A stretch of 6,165 nucleotides of DNA, taken from contig PWGH01000268.1 in assembly GCA_003555285.1 (NCBI GenBank), positions 1-6,165 of the forward strand. Direction: 5' to 3'. Within the stretch, counting starts at the first letter, position 1. Every line of letters begins with the position of its first letter. The position numbers and the translations under genes were made by a program. Below, in pieces: positions 5,902-6,165 of the stretch. Below the pieces are notes generated by a model. That model ran no database searches, was not told where the DNA came from, and saw only the letters and a program-made list of their open reading frames with translations. The DNA comes from Thioalkalivibrio sp. (GTDB taxonomy: Bacteria > Pseudomonadota > Gammaproteobacteria > Ectothiorhodospirales > Ectothiorhodospiraceae).

Positions 5902-6165
5902 AAAGTAGATCGGAGTGGCAACTCGGCTATCAGCGACGGCTTTTGGTCGGTGGCGGGAACCCCGCTTCAGGAGGAGCAGGGGATTGAGGACTCTTCCGAG
6001 AAACTGCTTGAAGACATGCTCGCCGCCGGGCTCAGCATGAACCATGTCGACCTGGCTCGAATCGTCGCCGAAGACGCCGAGTCACTGCTATGGTCGATCG
6101 AAGAGATCGGCGCGGAATATCGTGACAATCTGGTCCATCTGGGCGGTCATTCCGTTGCGCGCTCA
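5902..6165 (+). pseudogene. Flavocytochrome c / fumarate-reductase-type FAD flavoprotein, 5'-truncated, cut by right edge
   Basis: The plus-strand frame directly after a TAG at 5899-5901 stays open to the end of the window (88 codons). It reads SGNSAISDGFWSVAGTPLQ, then a Glu/Asp-rich segment, DMLAAGLSMNHVDLARIV and finally YRDNLVHLGGHSVARS. This matches the part of flavocytochrome c, fumarate-reductase and urocanate-reductase-like flavoproteins that begins at the GGNSA FAD-contact motif and enters the substrate domain. The preceding N-terminal segment, with the GxGxxG dinucleotide-binding fold (normally some 40-60 residues earlier), is absent, and no upstream frame supplies it. No ATG precedes the conserved region; the first ATG is at 6016, inside it. 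Without the FAD-binding head this fragment is not expected to work. Whether the rest of the gene continues beyond the window is unknown. Confidence 0.72.

Noticed and set aside
5638..6045. Minus-strand frame of 135 codons spanning the right-end junction
   Set aside because: It crosses both remnants in another frame, has no recognisable domain, and conflicts with the clear mgtC-like and flavoprotein-like reading frames.

Overview
This is a GC-rich bacterial window, most likely from an alphaproteobacterium. That guess rests on protein wording alone, for example the phosphoglycerate kinase motifs WNGPLGA and AGGAF, and no marker gene is present to confirm it. Almost the whole window is one minus-strand gene train that reads from right to left. 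Its order is pfkB (6-phosphofructokinase II type), gpmA (2,3-BPG-dependent phosphoglycerate mutase), pgk, gap, a two-domain SpoIIAA/STAS-like protein, and the first 253 codons of a P2-type cation-transporting ATPase that runs off the left edge.

The six genes look like one transcription unit. The gaps are 30, 55, 4, 51 and 85 bases, no convincing terminator separates them, and the ribosome-binding site of gap lies inside the last codons of pgk. The four enzymes cover the committed step of upper glycolysis (PfkB) and three consecutive steps of lower glycolysis (Gap, Pgk, Gpm). Aldolase, triose-phosphate isomerase, enolase and pyruvate kinase are absent from the window. The two distal genes are not glycolytic. 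One is a tandem SpoIIAA-like protein with no enzyme motif, and the other is an ion pump that would spend ATP. A reasonable inference is a conditional ATP-supply plus ion-homeostasis module.

The probable control region of the operon is the 143-base stretch upstream of pfkB. It is AT-rich next to the gene and holds a CATAAT -10-like box, a 12-bp perfect palindrome (AATGTTAACATT) that meets a second palindrome lying over the start codon, and a separate 13-bp inverted repeat. A second GTTAAC-centred palindrome precedes the ATPase gene.

The right end is a scar. A 40-codon head of an MgtC/SapB-family membrane protein (minus strand) lies back to back with a flavocytochrome c/fumarate-reductase-type flavoprotein that lacks its N-terminal FAD-binding segment (plus strand, running off the right edge). 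Only a few bases separate the two remnants, so the operon sits beside a rearrangement breakpoint. This fits an accessory or recently reshuffled locus, although an assembly join cannot be excluded from the sequence alone.

No tRNA, rRNA, CRISPR array, complete insertion sequence or transposase was seen.
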